64,000 nt of DNA from Acidobacteriota bacterium (GTDB lineage: Bacteria > Acidobacteriota > Holophagae > Holophagales > Holophagaceae), in NCBI GenBank assembly GCA_016213735.1, contig JACQZU010000026.1, forward strand, positions 1 to 64,000, given 5' to 3'. The notes beneath the pieces were generated by a model. The model had not been told where the DNA came from, ran no database searches, and saw only the letters and a program-made list of their open reading frames with translations. Both the position numbers and the translations under genes were made by a program. Below, piece after piece: positions 8,730 through 17,724 of this stretch. Every line of letters begins with the position of its first letter. Position 1 is the first letter of the stretch.

Positions 8730-9697
8730 CAGCCCAGGTCCAGCATGGCTTGGACCGCCCGGCGGGCCCGGATGCGAAGTCCCTCCTCCAGCGTGATCTC
8801 AGGCTGGAGGTCCCGCAGGGCCAGGTACAGCTTTTCGAGGCTGTTCAATTTCATGTAGGGGCACAGCGAGCAGTTGCAGCCGCTGTCGGCCGGGATGGGG
8901 ATCAGCTCGACCTCGGGCCGGACCTTGCGCATCTGGTGGAGAATGCCCGCCTCCGTGCCGACGATGAAACTCAGGGCGGGTTGCTCCTTCACGAACCGGA
9001 TGAGGGCGGCCGTGCTGCCCACGAAATCCGCCATCCTGCTGACGGTGGCGTCGCACTCGGGGTGGACGATGACCTTGGCGCCGGGATGCTGGGCCATGAG
9101 GGCCGCCAGGCGCTTGGCCGTGAACTGCTCGTGCACGATGCAGAAACCGGGGAAAAGGACCATGTCGCGGCCGGTCTGGCCCATCACCCACTTGCCCAGG
9201 TGGCGGTCCGGGGCGAACACGATCTTCCGGTCCCGGGGGAGGCTCTCCACCACTCGCACCGCGTTGGAGCTGGTGCAGATGATGTCGCTGAGGGCCTTCA
9301 CCCCGGCCGAGCAGTTGATGTAGGACACCACGGCATGGTCCGGGTAGTCCTTCAGCCAGGCCTGGAACTGGTCCGCAGGGCATCGGTCCGCGAGGGAGCA
9401 GCCGGCGTCCAGGTCGGGCAGGACCACGCGCCGGTCCGGGCTCAGAATCTTGGCCGTCTCGGCCATGAAGTGGACCCCGCAGAAGGCGATGACCTCGGCA
9501 CCGGTCCGGGCCGCCTGCTGGCTGAGCTGCAGGCTGTCCCCCACGAAATCCGCCAGGTCCTGGATCTCGGGTTCCTGGTAGTAGTGGGCCAGGATGACCG
9601 CCCCGCGCTCCTTCCGGAGCCGCTGGATCTCGGCCACGAGGTCGAGGGAGGGATCGATGCTTCCGAGATCCGGGACGTAGGGGAGGGGAGCGGGCAT
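8729..9697 (-). CDS. nadA: Quinolinate synthase A
   Basis: [4Fe-4S] enzyme of de novo NAD synthesis that condenses iminoaspartate with dihydroxyacetone phosphate to quinolinate. The 322-residue length fits the NadA family. Diagnostic segments are ILAHYYQEPEIQDLADFVGD near the N terminus, FCGVHFMAETAKILSP, LPDLDAGCSLADRCP, SYINCSAGVKALSD, VHPECD and SGCNCSLCPYMKLN; the Cys residues of the GCSLAD, NCSAG/HPEC and CNCSLC regions include the cluster ligands. It is followed without gap by the histidine kinase and preceded by a short ORF nine bases upstream. No nadB or nadC is present in the window, so the pathway is completed elsewhere. Confidence 0.97.
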   Translation of the reverse strand: MPAPLPYVPDLGSIDPSLDLVAEIQRLRKERGAVILAHYYQEPEIQDLADFVGDSLQLSQQAARTGAEVIAFCGVHFMAETAKILSPDRRVVLPDLDAGCSLADRCPADQFQAWLKDYPDHAVVSYINCSAGVKALSDIICTSSNAVRVVESLPRDRKIVFAPDRHLGKWVMGQTGRDMVLFPGFCIVHEQFTAKRLAALMAQHPGAKVIVHPECDATVSRMADFVGSTAALIRFVKEQPALSFIVGTEAGILHQMRKVRPEVELIPIPADSGCNCSLCPYMKLNSLEKLYLALRDLQPEITLEEGLRIRARRAVQAMLDLG

Positions 9698-9706
9698 GCT
9701 CCGAGT

Positions 9707-9916
9707 CTAATCCTGCGGACCGCGCCCCTCCAGGACGGCCTGGATGCGGTCCCTGGGACCCGGGACCAGAAAGGCTTCTCGAAAGATGGCGCGTTCCCAG
9801 GCCAGGGCCGGGATCCGGGAGAGGCCCTCGGCCTGTTCCTGGAGGGCGCCGAGCAACCCCAAGGCCCGGGCTTCCGGGTTCAGGGAAGATGGGCCGTGGG
9901 GTGGCTCCGGGATCAT
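9707..9916 (-). CDS. Small hypothetical protein upstream of nadA
   Basis: A 69-residue reading frame ending nine bases before the nadA start, in the arrangement of a translationally linked first gene. The sequence is Pro-rich at the start and then forms a predicted helix (LNPEARALGLLGALQEQ). No known domain is recognised. The start ATG at 9916 was preferred over the upstream ATG at 10039 because the extra 41 residues are low-complexity Arg/Gly/Pro and would run into the divergent glnA promoter. A GAGAGG lies about ten bases upstream. Coding status is uncertain. Confidence 0.4.
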   Translation of the reverse strand: MIPEPPHGPSSLNPEARALGLLGALQEQAEGLSRIPALAWERAIFREAFLVPGPRDRIQAVLEGRGPQD

Positions 9917-10014
9917 CGGCAAGGGACCTCTCCCGGCCAGGATGGTGGGGTCCGGGGGGTGGTGTCCAGGGTCACATCTGGATCTCCGCCCGGGTCGTCC
10001 CTCCCCGGGGCCTC

Positions 10015-10020
10015 TAGAAT
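10015..10020 (+). promoter_or_regulatory. Candidate -10 box for glnA
   Basis: TAGAAT, 21 bases before the glnA start codon, would give a leader of roughly 14 bases with a GGAGG Shine-Dalgarno at 10030-10034. No convincing -35 box is seen at 16-18 bases upstream, so another sigma factor or an activator is possible. The call rests on sequence alone. Confidence 0.3.
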
Positions 10021-10041
10021 GGCCGGCGCGGAGGCCCACCG

Positions 10042-11460
10042 ATGTTCGATTCCCTCGAAGCCGTCGAGGTCCTGATCCGGGAGCAGGGCGTCCGGATGGT
10101 GGACCTCAAATTCAGCGACCTGTGGGGACGCTGGCACCACGTCAGCGTGCCCGCCTCTCAGTTCGGCGAAGCCCTGATGCGGGACGGGGTGGGCTTCGAC
10201 GGGTCCAGCGTGGGGCTGAAATCGGTGAAGTCGGGGGACATGGTGCTCATCCCGGACCTCCCCACGGGCTTCCGGGATCCCTTTTGGGACGAGCCGACCC
10301 TGAGCTTCATCTGCTCGGCCTTCGAGGCGGACACCCGCCTTCCCTTCACCCAGGACCCCCGGAACATCGCCATCCGTGCCGAGGAACACCTCCGGGCGAG
10401 CGGGGTCGCAGACCAGAGCATCTGGGGCCCGGAGTACGAATTCTATGTCTTCGACGAGGTGGCCTTCGAGAACGGCGTCAACACGGCCTCTTACCGCGTC
10501 GACAGCCGGGAGGCCGCCTGGCACAGCCACGAGGACGGCCACGGGCACCTGATCCCCCTGCACGGGGGGTACCACGCCATTCCGCCCCGGGACCAGCTCT
10601 TCAACCTGAGATCGGAGATGTGCCTCGAACTGGAACGCATGGGTGTGGACGTGAAGTACCACCACCACGAGGTGGGGGGGCCCGGTCAGTGCGAGATCGA
10701 AACCCCCCTGTTCCCGATCCTGAAGGCCGGGGATGCCACCCAGATGGTCAAGTACGTGGTGAAAATGGTGGCCCACCGTCACAGGCAGACCGCCACGTTC
10801 ATGCCCAAGCCCCTCTTCGGAGAGGCCGGGAGCGGCATGCATTTCCATCAGATGCTGCACCAGGGCGGCCGCAACCTGTTCTACGACCCGGAAGGGTACG
10901 GAATGCTGAGCGAAACCGCCCTGTTCTACATCGGCGGAATCCTGCGCCACGGACCCGCCCTCCTGGCGCTGACCAATCCGAGCACCAACAGCTACCGCCG
11001 CCTGGTGCCGGGCTACGAGGCTCCGGTCAGCGCCTTCTTCTCCCTGGGCAACCGCTCCGCGGCCATCCGCGTGCCCAAATACGCCGATCGGCCGGAAACC
11101 GCCCGCTTCGAGTTCCGGCCCCCGGACGCCACCTGCAACGTCTACCTGGCCCTGGCGGCCCAGCTCCTGGCAGGGCTGGACGGGATCCAGCGCCGCATCG
11201 ACCCCGGGAAGGAGGGCTTCGGGCCCATCGACCAGGACGTCTTCCTCTGGGACGAGGCCCGGCGCCGGGGGATCCGGAACCTTCCCACGAGCCTCTCCGA
11301 GGCGTGCGACGCGCTCGAGGCGGACATGGACTTCCTGCTGGCCGGGGGGGTGTTCGAGCGCCTCCAGCTCGAGGAATACCTTGTCCATCTGCGGGCCCGG
11401 GACAACGAGGTGCGCATCCGCCCCCACCCCCACGAGATGGCCCTCTACTTCGACGTGTGA
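10042..11460 (+). CDS. glnA: Glutamine synthetase, type I
   Basis: Cytosolic dodecameric enzyme making glutamine from glutamate, ammonia and ATP. It has 472 residues. Recognised segments are DGVGFDGSSV near residue 50, GPEYEFYVFD, HHHEVGGPGQCEIE, GSGMHFHQML, TNPSTNSYRRLVPGYEAP, NRSAAIRVP and RFEFRPPDATCNVYLALAAQ. Near residue 395 the usual NLYDLP-type adenylylation segment reads IDQDVFLW, with Phe where beta-type enzymes have the modified Tyr; the following stretch (GIRNLPTSLSEA) resembles alpha-type enzymes. Regulation by adenylylation is therefore doubtful. A GGAGG seven bases before the ATG supports this start. The end overlaps the convergent MFS gene by 16 bases. Confidence 0.96.
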   Translation: MFDSLEAVEVLIREQGVRMVDLKFSDLWGRWHHVSVPASQFGEALMRDGVGFDGSSVGLKSVKSGDMVLIPDLPTGFRDPFWDEPTLSFICSAFEADTRLPFTQDPRNIAIRAEEHLRASGVADQSIWGPEYEFYVFDEVAFENGVNTASYRVDSREAAWHSHEDGHGHLIPLHGGYHAIPPRDQLFNLRSEMCLELERMGVDVKYHHHEVGGPGQCEIETPLFPILKAGDATQMVKYVVKMVAHRHRQTATFMPKPLFGEAGSGMHFHQMLHQGGRNLFYDPEGYGMLSETALFYIGGILRHGPALLALTNPSTNSYRRLVPGYEAPVSAFFSLGNRSAAIRVPKYADRPETARFEFRPPDATCNVYLALAAQLLAGLDGIQRRIDPGKEGFGPIDQDVFLWDEARRRGIRNLPTSLSEACDALEADMDFLLAGGVFERLQLEEYLVHLRARDNEVRIRPHPHEMALYFDV

Positions 11461-12635
11461 CGCCGCCGGAGGGCCCAGCCCAGGAGGAGCAGCATGGCCA
11501 GGAACGCCAGACCCGCCGTGGCGGCGAAGGCGACCCTGGATCCCCAGGCGGCGGCCATGGCCCCCATGAGGGGGCTCGCCAGGAGAGCCCCGAGGCCCTG
11601 GGTGGCCTGGAAGGCTCCGAAGCCCGCCCCCCGCTCCGCGGGGGGGAGGAGGTCGGCCAGCAGGGCCTTCTCCACCCCTTCCGTCAGACCATAGAAGGCA
11701 CCGTAGCCCAGGAGCGCGGCGGCGAACGGGGCGCGCCCATCGCTGAAGCCCATGGCGGCGTAGGCCAGGGCGTACACCCCCCAGCCCAGCAGCAGGAATC
11801 GGGTCCGGCCCAGGCGGTCCGACAGGCGTCCGGCAGGAATCGCCAGGGCCGCAGCCAACCCGTTGAAGAGCAGGAACAGGCCCAGGGTTTCACGGAAACC
11901 GAATCCCGCCTCTCTGGCCTTCAGGACGAGGAACGCGTCGCTGGAGCTGGCCAGGGCGAAGACCAGGACGATGATCAGGTAGCCACGGGCCGTGGGCGGG
12001 ACCCGCCACCCCAGGCGCCGGCCGGCTTGAATCGCGCGGGGCACCGACGGGACGCAGACCAGGAGAAAGGTCAGGGCCGACAAGCCCAAGGGCAGGGCCA
12101 CCCAGGCACAGGCGCGGAAAGTCGCGGGATCCATGGGGCCGGGACCCAGTCCGAATCCGAGGACCAGGGCGATCCCGGTCATGGCGCCCAGGGTGTCCAG
12201 GAACCGCGTGATCCCGAAGGCCCGTCCTGCCCCGCCCGTGGCGGCGGCATCGGCCACCATGGCGTCCCGGGGCCCCCCCCGGAGGCCCTTCCCGATCCGA
12301 TCCAGGATCCGGGCGCTCCCGAGGAGAAGGGGTAGGCTTCCGAGGAGGTAAAGACTCCTGGCCAGGACGGAGAGGGTGTAGCCCGCAAGGACCAGGGGCT
12401 TCCGGCTGCGCATGGTATCCGAGACCCACCCGCTGAGCCCCTTCAACAGAATGGCCGCGCTCTCCGCCAGGCCCTCCACCCAGCCCAGGAAGAAGGGGGA
12501 CAGCCCCAAGGAATGGACCAGAAGGAGAGGCAGGGCGCGGGCCACCACCTCGCTGGACGCATCGTTCAGGAAGGACACCCAGCCCAGCCGGGCGCTGATG
12601 GACGGCGAGCCTTTCCCTGGAAGACCCCCGGGCAT
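11445..12635 (-). CDS. MFS transporter
   Basis: A 396-residue major facilitator with about twelve hydrophobic segments. The N-terminal SARLGWVSFLNDASSEVVAR and the loop ILDRIGKGLRGGPRDAMVAD are characteristic of the YfcJ/Bcr-like MFS group with a modified loop 2-3 motif (RxGKGxRxxPRDA). The second half repeats the pattern with PAGRLSDRLGRTRFLLLG. The start at 12635 was chosen because the hydrophobic fold begins shortly after it and a longer frame upstream is Pro-rich and overlaps the divergent porin promoter region. The substrate cannot be read from sequence. It is convergent with glnA and divergent from the FadL-like gene. Confidence 0.88.
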   Translation of the reverse strand: MPGGLPGKGSPSISARLGWVSFLNDASSEVVARALPLLLVHSLGLSPFFLGWVEGLAESAAILLKGLSGWVSDTMRSRKPLVLAGYTLSVLARSLYLLGSLPLLLGSARILDRIGKGLRGGPRDAMVADAAATGGAGRAFGITRFLDTLGAMTGIALVLGFGLGPGPMDPATFRACAWVALPLGLSALTFLLVCVPSVPRAIQAGRRLGWRVPPTARGYLIIVLVFALASSSDAFLVLKAREAGFGFRETLGLFLLFNGLAAALAIPAGRLSDRLGRTRFLLLGWGVYALAYAAMGFSDGRAPFAAALLGYGAFYGLTEGVEKALLADLLPPAERGAGFGAFQATQGLGALLASPLMGAMAAAWGSRVAFAATAGLAFLAMLLLLGWALRRRHTSK

Positions 12636-12753
12636 GCCTTCACCATATCCCCTTGGTCCCGGAAGGGCTTCCGGCCATCCTGGGAGTTCGGTTTGAACTT
12701 CGGGCGGGGTGCCGCCACAGGTTAAGGACGGACCCCATACGGGAGGCAGGATC

Positions 12754-14121
12754 ATGAGGCGAGGCTGTGCTCGGAGGGTGTGGTCGGGGTTCCTGGGCCT
12801 TGCGGCCACGGGCCTGGCCGCTCAGACCCTGGCCCTCCCGGCCTCCGATCCCACCGGCATCGCCCGGGGAGGGGCCGGGGTGGCCTTTGGCCGCAGCCTG
12901 GAGGCGGCCTCCCTGAACCCGGCGCTCCTCCCGACCCTCGAAGGCCGCTTCGCCTTCTACCTCGCGGGAGGCCTGGAATTGCAGGACGTCCAGGTGACGC
13001 TGCAGTCCAATCAGCGGACCCTCTTCGGGGCAGACCGGAACCGCGCCCTCCCCGCCTTCGGGGCGGCCCTCAAGGTGTCCGACCGCCTCTCCCTGGGCCT
13101 GAAGGCCGACATGCCCTTCAGCAGGCACGTCCGGCTCCCGCTGGAATCCACAGCCCGTTTTTTCGGGGACCGGGTTGAACTTTCCGCCCACCGCCTTGAA
13201 CTCCAGGCCGGAATCAAGGTGACGGAACGGTTTTCCATCGGGGTGGGTGGGGGGCTGGCCCGGGTGAGCTACACGGCCGGCACCACCCTCAGGGTCCAGG
13301 TCCCCGTGGACCCGGCCCAGCCGATCAGTGCCTCCAATCCCTCCCAGGGCCTCGCGGAATTCGGGGTTCTGGAGTCGGGGGACAAGCTCGCCCCATCCTT
13401 CTCCGCGGGGTTCCGCTTCGCCGTGAACCCACGCTGGACCTTCGGGGGCGCCTTCCAGGGGCCCCTTCGAGTCGAGCAGAACTGGAAGGCCAGGCTGGAC
13501 GACCGGCCCCTGGTCACCCTCGCCAACGACGGCTACGGAACCCCGCCCCCCCAGGCCACCGCCTCCGCGGCGGTTCTCGCCGGACGGGTGACCCCCCGAC
13601 CCGGGACCGGGGAAGTGCTCCTCCCCTGGCGTGCCTCCCTGGGCCTGCGGCAGCGCGTCAACCAACTCCTGACCTGGGAACTGGATGTGCGCTACACCGG
13701 ATCCGACCAGCTCAAGGTCCCGGCCCAGGCCTCTCTGGGCACTCCCAGCGGAACGGTCTACGCCCCGGAGCTGGCCGGAAGACGGAAGGGCTCGGCCGGG
13801 CTCTCCCTCATGGCCGAGTTCAGTTTCGGAAAGAACTGGACCGTGCGCACCGCGGGGACCCTGGATCAGCCCTGGGTGGAGGAGAACGCGATCTCCCCCA
13901 TGCTCAGTGGCGGGCGGACCGCGGGGTTCTCGGCCGGCTTCGGCTACCGGGCCCTGGGCGGCGAATTCCTCATGGGGTACCAGTTCAGGCAGACCCAGGA
14001 TGCAGACAGCGCCTACCTGGACGGGGCCTGGAGTCGCACCGGTTTCCGCACCACGGGGGCCACCACGCGCTACGAGAACATGGGCCACCTGGTCAGCGTG
14101 GGCTTCAAGAAGAGCTTCTGA
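12754..14121 (+). CDS. FadL/OmpP1-family outer membrane transporter
   Basis: A 455-residue protein with a cleavable signal peptide (FLGLAATGLAAQTLALPA). The mature N terminus DPTGIARGGAGVAFGRSLEAASLNPALLPTLE, shown here across its parts IARGGAGVAFG and AASLNPALL, is typical of FadL-family 14-stranded barrels that pass hydrophobic compounds such as fatty acids. The rest alternates in amphipathic beta strands and ends in an aromatic residue (VGFKKSF), as outer-membrane barrels do. The start at 12754 follows a GGGAGG eight bases upstream. The next gene begins three bases after the stop, so the two are probably cotranscribed. Confidence 0.88.
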   Translation: MRRGCARRVWSGFLGLAATGLAAQTLALPASDPTGIARGGAGVAFGRSLEAASLNPALLPTLEGRFAFYLAGGLELQDVQVTLQSNQRTLFGADRNRALPAFGAALKVSDRLSLGLKADMPFSRHVRLPLESTARFFGDRVELSAHRLELQAGIKVTERFSIGVGGGLARVSYTAGTTLRVQVPVDPAQPISASNPSQGLAEFGVLESGDKLAPSFSAGFRFAVNPRWTFGGAFQGPLRVEQNWKARLDDRPLVTLANDGYGTPPPQATASAAVLAGRVTPRPGTGEVLLPWRASLGLRQRVNQLLTWELDVRYTGSDQLKVPAQASLGTPSGTVYAPELAGRRKGSAGLSLMAEFSFGKNWTVRTAGTLDQPWVEENAISPMLSGGRTAGFSAGFGYRALGGEFLMGYQFRQTQDADSAYLDGAWSRTGFRTTGATTRYENMGHLVSVGFKKSF

Positions 14122-14124
14122 CCC

Positions 14125-14841
14125 GTGCGCTTCCTGGGCCCCAACGCCTGCCGGGAGGCCCTGGAGCGCGGTCAGGTCCAGACCCTCCGCATCGCGCCCC
14201 AGGCCTGGGGGCGAACCGCGGAATTGCGGGCTGCGGCGCGGGAGCGTGGCGTGACGGTCCACCAGGAACCCATGGAGAGCCTGGACCGAAGGGCCGCGGG
14301 ACAGCGCCACCAGGGCGTGCTGGGCGAGGGTGAGGAGGTCCGCCTCCTCCCCTTCGAAGCGTTCGAACAGAGAACCTTCAGTCCCCGCTTCCTGGGCCTC
14401 GCCCTCGACGGCATCACGGACCCCCACAACTTCGGCGCCATCCTGCGCTCCGCGGCCGCCGCGGGGGTGGACGGCGTGATTTTTCCGGAGCGGCGCTCCG
14501 CCCAGGTCAACGAAACCGTGATGCGGGCGAGCGCCGGCACCGCGGGGCGGGTCCCCCTGGTTCGGGTGGTCAACCTTGGCCGGGCCCTGGACGAGATGAA
14601 GGACCTCGGCGTCCGGCTCCTGGGCCTGGACGCGGGTCCCGAGGCCGCCAATTACCTTGAGGAGGATTTCCAGGGCCCCTGCATGCTCGTGCTGGGTTCG
14701 GAGGGGGAGGGGCTTCACGCGAAGATCAGGGAGCGTTGCGACCGGCTCCTTCGAATCCCCATGCCGGGCGGGACGGAAAGCCTGAACGTCTCCGCCGCCG
14801 CGGCGGTGATCCTCTTCCGGGCCCTGGCCCGGCGGGCCTGA
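14125..14841 (+). CDS. rlmB: TrmH/SpoU-family RNA 2'-O-methyltransferase (RlmB-like)
   Basis: SPOUT-class methyltransferase of 238 residues, probably modifying 23S rRNA G2251 or a related position. The N-terminal substrate-binding domain (about residues 1-75) is followed by the knotted domain with motif 1 LDGITDPHNFGAILRSA, motif 2 LVLGSEGEGL and motif 3 PMPGGTESLNVSAAAAV, which hold the catalytic Arg and the SAM-binding Ser/Asn. The start codon is GTG, three bases after the porin stop. TrmH-group 3 members are close paralogues, so the exact rRNA or tRNA target is an inference. It ends about 100 bases before the tRNA cluster. Confidence 0.9.
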   Translation: MRFLGPNACREALERGQVQTLRIAPQAWGRTAELRAAARERGVTVHQEPMESLDRRAAGQRHQGVLGEGEEVRLLPFEAFEQRTFSPRFLGLALDGITDPHNFGAILRSAAAAGVDGVIFPERRSAQVNETVMRASAGTAGRVPLVRVVNLGRALDEMKDLGVRLLGLDAGPEAANYLEEDFQGPCMLVLGSEGEGLHAKIRERCDRLLRIPMPGGTESLNVSAAAAVILFRALARRA

Positions 14842-14861
14842 GTGCGGCGGGAACATTCCCC

Positions 14862-14890
14862 TTGTCCGCCCCGGGAGGCCGTGATAACTT
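14862..14890 (+). promoter_or_regulatory. Candidate sigma-70 promoter for the tRNA-tuf operon
   Basis: TTGTCC at 14862-14867 and TAACTT at 14885-14890 are separated by 17 bases, and TG one base before the -10 makes it an extended -10 type. The tRNA-Tyr 5' end lies 55 bases downstream. The position before a tRNA/tuf operon favours a real promoter. Confidence 0.5.
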
Positions 14891-14945
14891 TGCCATTCCT
14901 GTCAGGAAAGCCCTGCCCCGCAGGACCCCCCTCAGGAGACCCTAA

Positions 14946-15032
14946 GCCGAGATGGCCGAGTGGTTAATGGCAGCAGACTGTAAATCTGCCGCGCGACGCG
15001 CTTCGGAGGTTCGAATCCTTCTCTCGGCACCA
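14946..15032 (+). tRNA. tRNA-Tyr (GTA)
   Basis: Acceptor GCCGAGA pairs with TCTCGGC. The anticodon stem GCAGA/TCTGC holds the loop CTGTAAA, with GTA at 14980-14982. A long class II variable arm and the T loop GGTTCGAATCC follow. Discriminator A and CCA are encoded (to 15032). First gene of the tRNA-tuf operon. Confidence 0.96.
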
Positions 15033-15061
15033 GTTCTTTCGCGGAAGACCTGGCAGATCCA

Positions 15062-15137
<76 letters not shown>

Positions 15138-15153
15138 GTCCTTGGCGACACAC

Positions 15154-15228
<75 letters not shown>

Positions 15229-15277
15229 CCTTGCAAACACAACTCCGTTCCATTGGTCAACAACCCAGGAGGCACCC

Positions 15278-16477
15278 GTGGCCAAAGAGAAATTCGACCG
15301 TTCGAAACCCCACGTCAACATCGGCACCATCGGCCACGTGGATCATGGGAAAACGACGCTGACCGCCGCCATCACCTTCATCCTGGCGAAGAAGTTCGGC
15401 GGCGAGACCAAGAGCTACGAGCAGATCGACTCCGCGCCCGAAGAGAAGGCCCGCGGGATCACCATCAACACGGCGCACGTGGAGTACCAGACCAAGTCCC
15501 GGCACTACGCCCACGTGGACTGCCCCGGGCACGCCGACTACGTGAAGAACATGATCACGGGCGCGGCCCAGATGGACGGCGCCATCCTGGTGGTGGCCGC
15601 CACCGACGGGCCCATGCCCCAGACCCGCGAACACATCCTCCTGGCCCGCCAGGTGGGCGTGCCGGCCATGGTGGTCTACATGAACAAGACCGACATCGCC
15701 GACCCCGAGCTCACCGAGCTGGTGGAAATGGAGATCCGGGACCTCTTCAAGCAGTACCAGTTCCCCGGCGACGAGATCCCCATCGTCAAGGGGTCGGCCC
15801 GTCAGGCCATGGAAGCCGCGGTGGCCGGCAACATCGACGCCCCCGAGTGCGCCAGCATCTACGAGCTCATGGACGCGGTGGACAGCTACATCCCCACCCC
15901 CAGCCGCGCGGTGGACAAGCCCTTCATCATGCCCATCGAGGACGTGTTCACCATCACCGGCCGCGGCACCGTGGTGACCGGCCGCATCGAGCAGGGCATC
16001 GTCAAGGTCGGCGAGGAAGTCGAAATCGTGGGGATCAAGGAGACCCAGAAAAAGGTCGTCACCGGCGTCGAAATGTTCCGCAAGCAGCTGGACCAGGGCC
16101 AGGCGGGCGACAACGCCGGCATCCTGCTCCGCGGCGTGGACCGCAAGGACGTCGAGCGCGGCCAGGTGCTCGCCAAGGTCGGCAGCATCACCCCCCACAC
16201 CAAGTTCACGGCCGCCGTTTACGTCCTGAACAAGGAAGAGGGCGGCCGCCACACCCCCTTCTTCAACAAGTACCGCCCCCAGTTCTACTTCCGCACCACC
16301 GACGTGACCGGGTCCATCGAGCTCGAAGCCGGCCGCGAAATGGTGATGCCCGGCGACAACGTCACCCTGACGGTGGAGCTCATCCAGCCCATCGCCATGG
16401 ACAAGGGCCTCAAGTTCGCCATCCGCGAAGGTGGCAGGACCGTGGGTTCCGGCAACGTCAGCGACATCATCGCCTGA
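15278..16477 (+). CDS. tuf: Elongation factor Tu
   Basis: GTPase that delivers aminoacyl-tRNA to the ribosome. It has 399 residues. G1 is GHVDHGKTT near residue 18, switch II is [12 protein letters not shown] near residue 80, NKTD near 135 replaces the more common NKxD form exactly, and GSA near 172 completes the nucleotide site; domains II and III follow ([15 protein letters not shown]-type segment, then [11 protein letters not shown]). The start codon is GTG with AGGAGG eight bases upstream. It is cotranscribed with three upstream tRNAs and followed by rpmG after 34 bases. Confidence 0.99.
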   Translation: MAKEKFDRSKPHVNIGTIGHVDHGKTTLTAAITFILAKKFGGETKSYEQIDSAPEEKARGITINTAHVEYQTKSRHYAHVDCPGHADYVKNMITGAAQMDGAILVVAATDGPMPQTREHILLARQVGVPAMVVYMNKTDIADPELTELVEMEIRDLFKQYQFPGDEIPIVKGSARQAMEAAVAGNIDAPECASIYELMDAVDSYIPTPSRAVDKPFIMPIEDVFTITGRGTVVTGRIEQGIVKVGEEVEIVGIKETQKKVVTGVEMFRKQLDQGQAGDNAGILLRGVDRKDVERGQVLAKVGSITPHTKFTAAVYVLNKEEGGRHTPFFNKYRPQFYFRTTDVTGSIELEAGREMVMPGDNVTLTVELIQPIAMDKGLKFAIREGGRTVGSGNVSDIIA

Positions 16478-16511
16478 CCGCACCCGGCCCCCGGGCTGAA
16501 AGGAGCACCCA

Positions 16512-16661
16512 ATGCGCGACATCGTCCACCTCCAGTGCGCCGACTGCAAGCGAAAGAACTACAGCACCACCAAGAACAAGAAGACGACCACCGGCAAGCT
16601 GGAGTTCAAGAAGTTCTGCCGCTTCTGCGGGCACCACACGGCGCATCGCGAAGCCAAGTGA
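16512..16661 (+). CDS. rpmG: Large ribosomal subunit protein bL33
   Basis: A 49-residue protein beginning [17 protein letters not shown] and ending HHTAHREAK. Two CxxC pairs (Cys9/Cys12 and Cys36/Cys39) make it the zinc-binding form of bL33. The usual place between tuf and tRNA-Trp/secE supports the call. AGGAGC lies eight bases upstream of the ATG. Confidence 0.95.
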   Translation: MRDIVHLQCADCKRKNYSTTKNKKTTTGKLEFKKFCRFCGHHTAHREAK

Positions 16662-16709
16662 TACCCTTTCCGGGCGCCACCGTCGCGGCGGGGCGTCCGG
16701 AGGGTCACG

Positions 16710-16785
16710 AGGGGAGTAGCTCAGCTGGTAGAGCAGCGGACTCCAAATCCGCAGGTCGCGGGTTCGAACCCTGTCTCCCCTGCCA
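16710..16785 (+). tRNA. tRNA-Trp (CCA)
   Basis: Acceptor AGGGGAG pairs with CTCCCCT. The anticodon stem GCGGA/TCCGC has the loop CTCCAAA with anticodon CCA. Discriminator G and the encoded CCA reach 16785. It is located between rpmG and secE, as in many bacteria. Confidence 0.97.
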
Positions 16786-16794
16786 CTTCTGGAC

Positions 16795-16828
16795 CTGGCC
16801 CCGGCACCAAGGCTGGGGCCAGCTTTTT
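16795..16828 (+). terminator. Intrinsic terminator between tRNA-Trp and secE
   Basis: Stem CTGGCCCC (16795-16802) pairs with GGGGCCAG (16815-16822) and is followed by CTTTTT. It starts ten bases after the tRNA and ends 20 bases before secE, so it may release tRNA transcripts or attenuate read-through into secE-nusG. Confidence 0.7.
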
Positions 16829-16848
16829 CCTTCCATCGAGGTCAGCGC

Positions 16849-17040
16849 GTGATCGGCACCATCAAGCAGCAGGTGAAGGAACTCCTGGCTGAGCTCAGCC
16901 GGGTGGACTGGCCCACCAAGGACAAGGTCTGGAGCTCCACCATCAGCATCGTGGTGGTGTCCGCCTTCGTGGGGTTCTTCCTGTGGGGGGCGGATTGGCT
17001 GATCTCCTACACCATGAAGTTCCTGCTCCCCAACCATTGA
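16849..17040 (+). CDS. secE: Preprotein translocase subunit SecE
   Basis: Small essential clamp of the SecYEG protein channel. It has 63 residues: an amphipathic N-terminal helix (QQVKELLAELSRVDWPTK), with the conserved VxWPTK-type motif, then one membrane segment (ISIVVVSAFVGFFLWGADWL). This is the short single-helix form seen in most bacteria other than enterics. The start codon is GTG. It lies 11 bases before nusG, the usual partner. Confidence 0.95.
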   Translation: MIGTIKQQVKELLAELSRVDWPTKDKVWSSTISIVVVSAFVGFFLWGADWLISYTMKFLLPNH

Positions 17041-17051
17041 CGGAGGCACCC

Positions 17052-17678
17052 GTGAGCGAATCCATGGACGCCACCACCCAGGAAACCCCGGCCTCCGAGC
17101 AGCGGATGGCCTGGTTCATCATCCACACCTACTCCGGCTACGAGGCCAAGGTGATGGAGAGCCTGCGGCAGCGCATCAAGATGGAAGGCCGCCAGGAGCA
17201 CTTCGGGGACATCCAGATTCCCGAGGAGACCTACGAAGAAATGAAGGTGGACGCCAAGTCCGGTAAGAAGGAGCGGGTCCTCAAGAAGCGGAAGTCCTTC
17301 CCCGGCTACCTGCTGGTCCAGATCGCGGTCAACCGGAAGGAAGGCGGCTTCGAGATGGAGGACGCGGACTGGCACCTCGTCCGGAACACCCCCAAGGTCA
17401 CCTCTTTCGTGGGCGCCAACAAGAAGCGGCCCACGCCCCTGACGGACGACGAGGTCCGCCAGATCATGAACCACCAGGAGGAGACGCAGGAGAAGCCCAA
17501 GCCCAAGTACCACTTCGAGAAGGGGGAGAAGGTCCGCATCATCGACGGCCCCTTCGCCAACTTCGAGGGGGACGTGGAGGAGATCCACGAGGAGCGCAGC
17601 ACCATCAAGGTGATGGTCACGGTCTTCGGGCGTTCCACCCCGGTGGAGCTGGACTTCATCCAGGTCGAGAAGCGGTAG
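17052..17678 (+). CDS. nusG: Transcription termination/antitermination factor NusG
   Basis: Transcription elongation factor that binds RNA polymerase and links it to Rho or the ribosome. It has 208 residues from the GTG at 17052, which has GGAGG eight bases upstream; the frame extends further 5' but overlaps secE. The NGN domain starts at WFIIHTYSGYEAKV and includes FPGYLLVQI and VRNTPKVTSFVG. The KOW domain has KGEKVRIIDGPFANFEGDV near residue 158. About 22 charged residues precede the NGN domain, and an insertion rich in Lys/Glu lies between strands (VDAKSGKKERVLKKRKS), making the protein slightly longer than E. coli NusG. Confidence 0.97.
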   Translation: MSESMDATTQETPASEQRMAWFIIHTYSGYEAKVMESLRQRIKMEGRQEHFGDIQIPEETYEEMKVDAKSGKKERVLKKRKSFPGYLLVQIAVNRKEGGFEMEDADWHLVRNTPKVTSFVGANKKRPTPLTDDEVRQIMNHQEETQEKPKPKYHFEKGEKVRIIDGPFANFEGDVEEIHEERSTIKVMVTVFGRSTPVELDFIQVEKR

Positions 17679-17724
17679 GGGGCCACTTTCCCCGGGACAA
17701 TCCCTTGTCCATAGGGTAGTCTTT

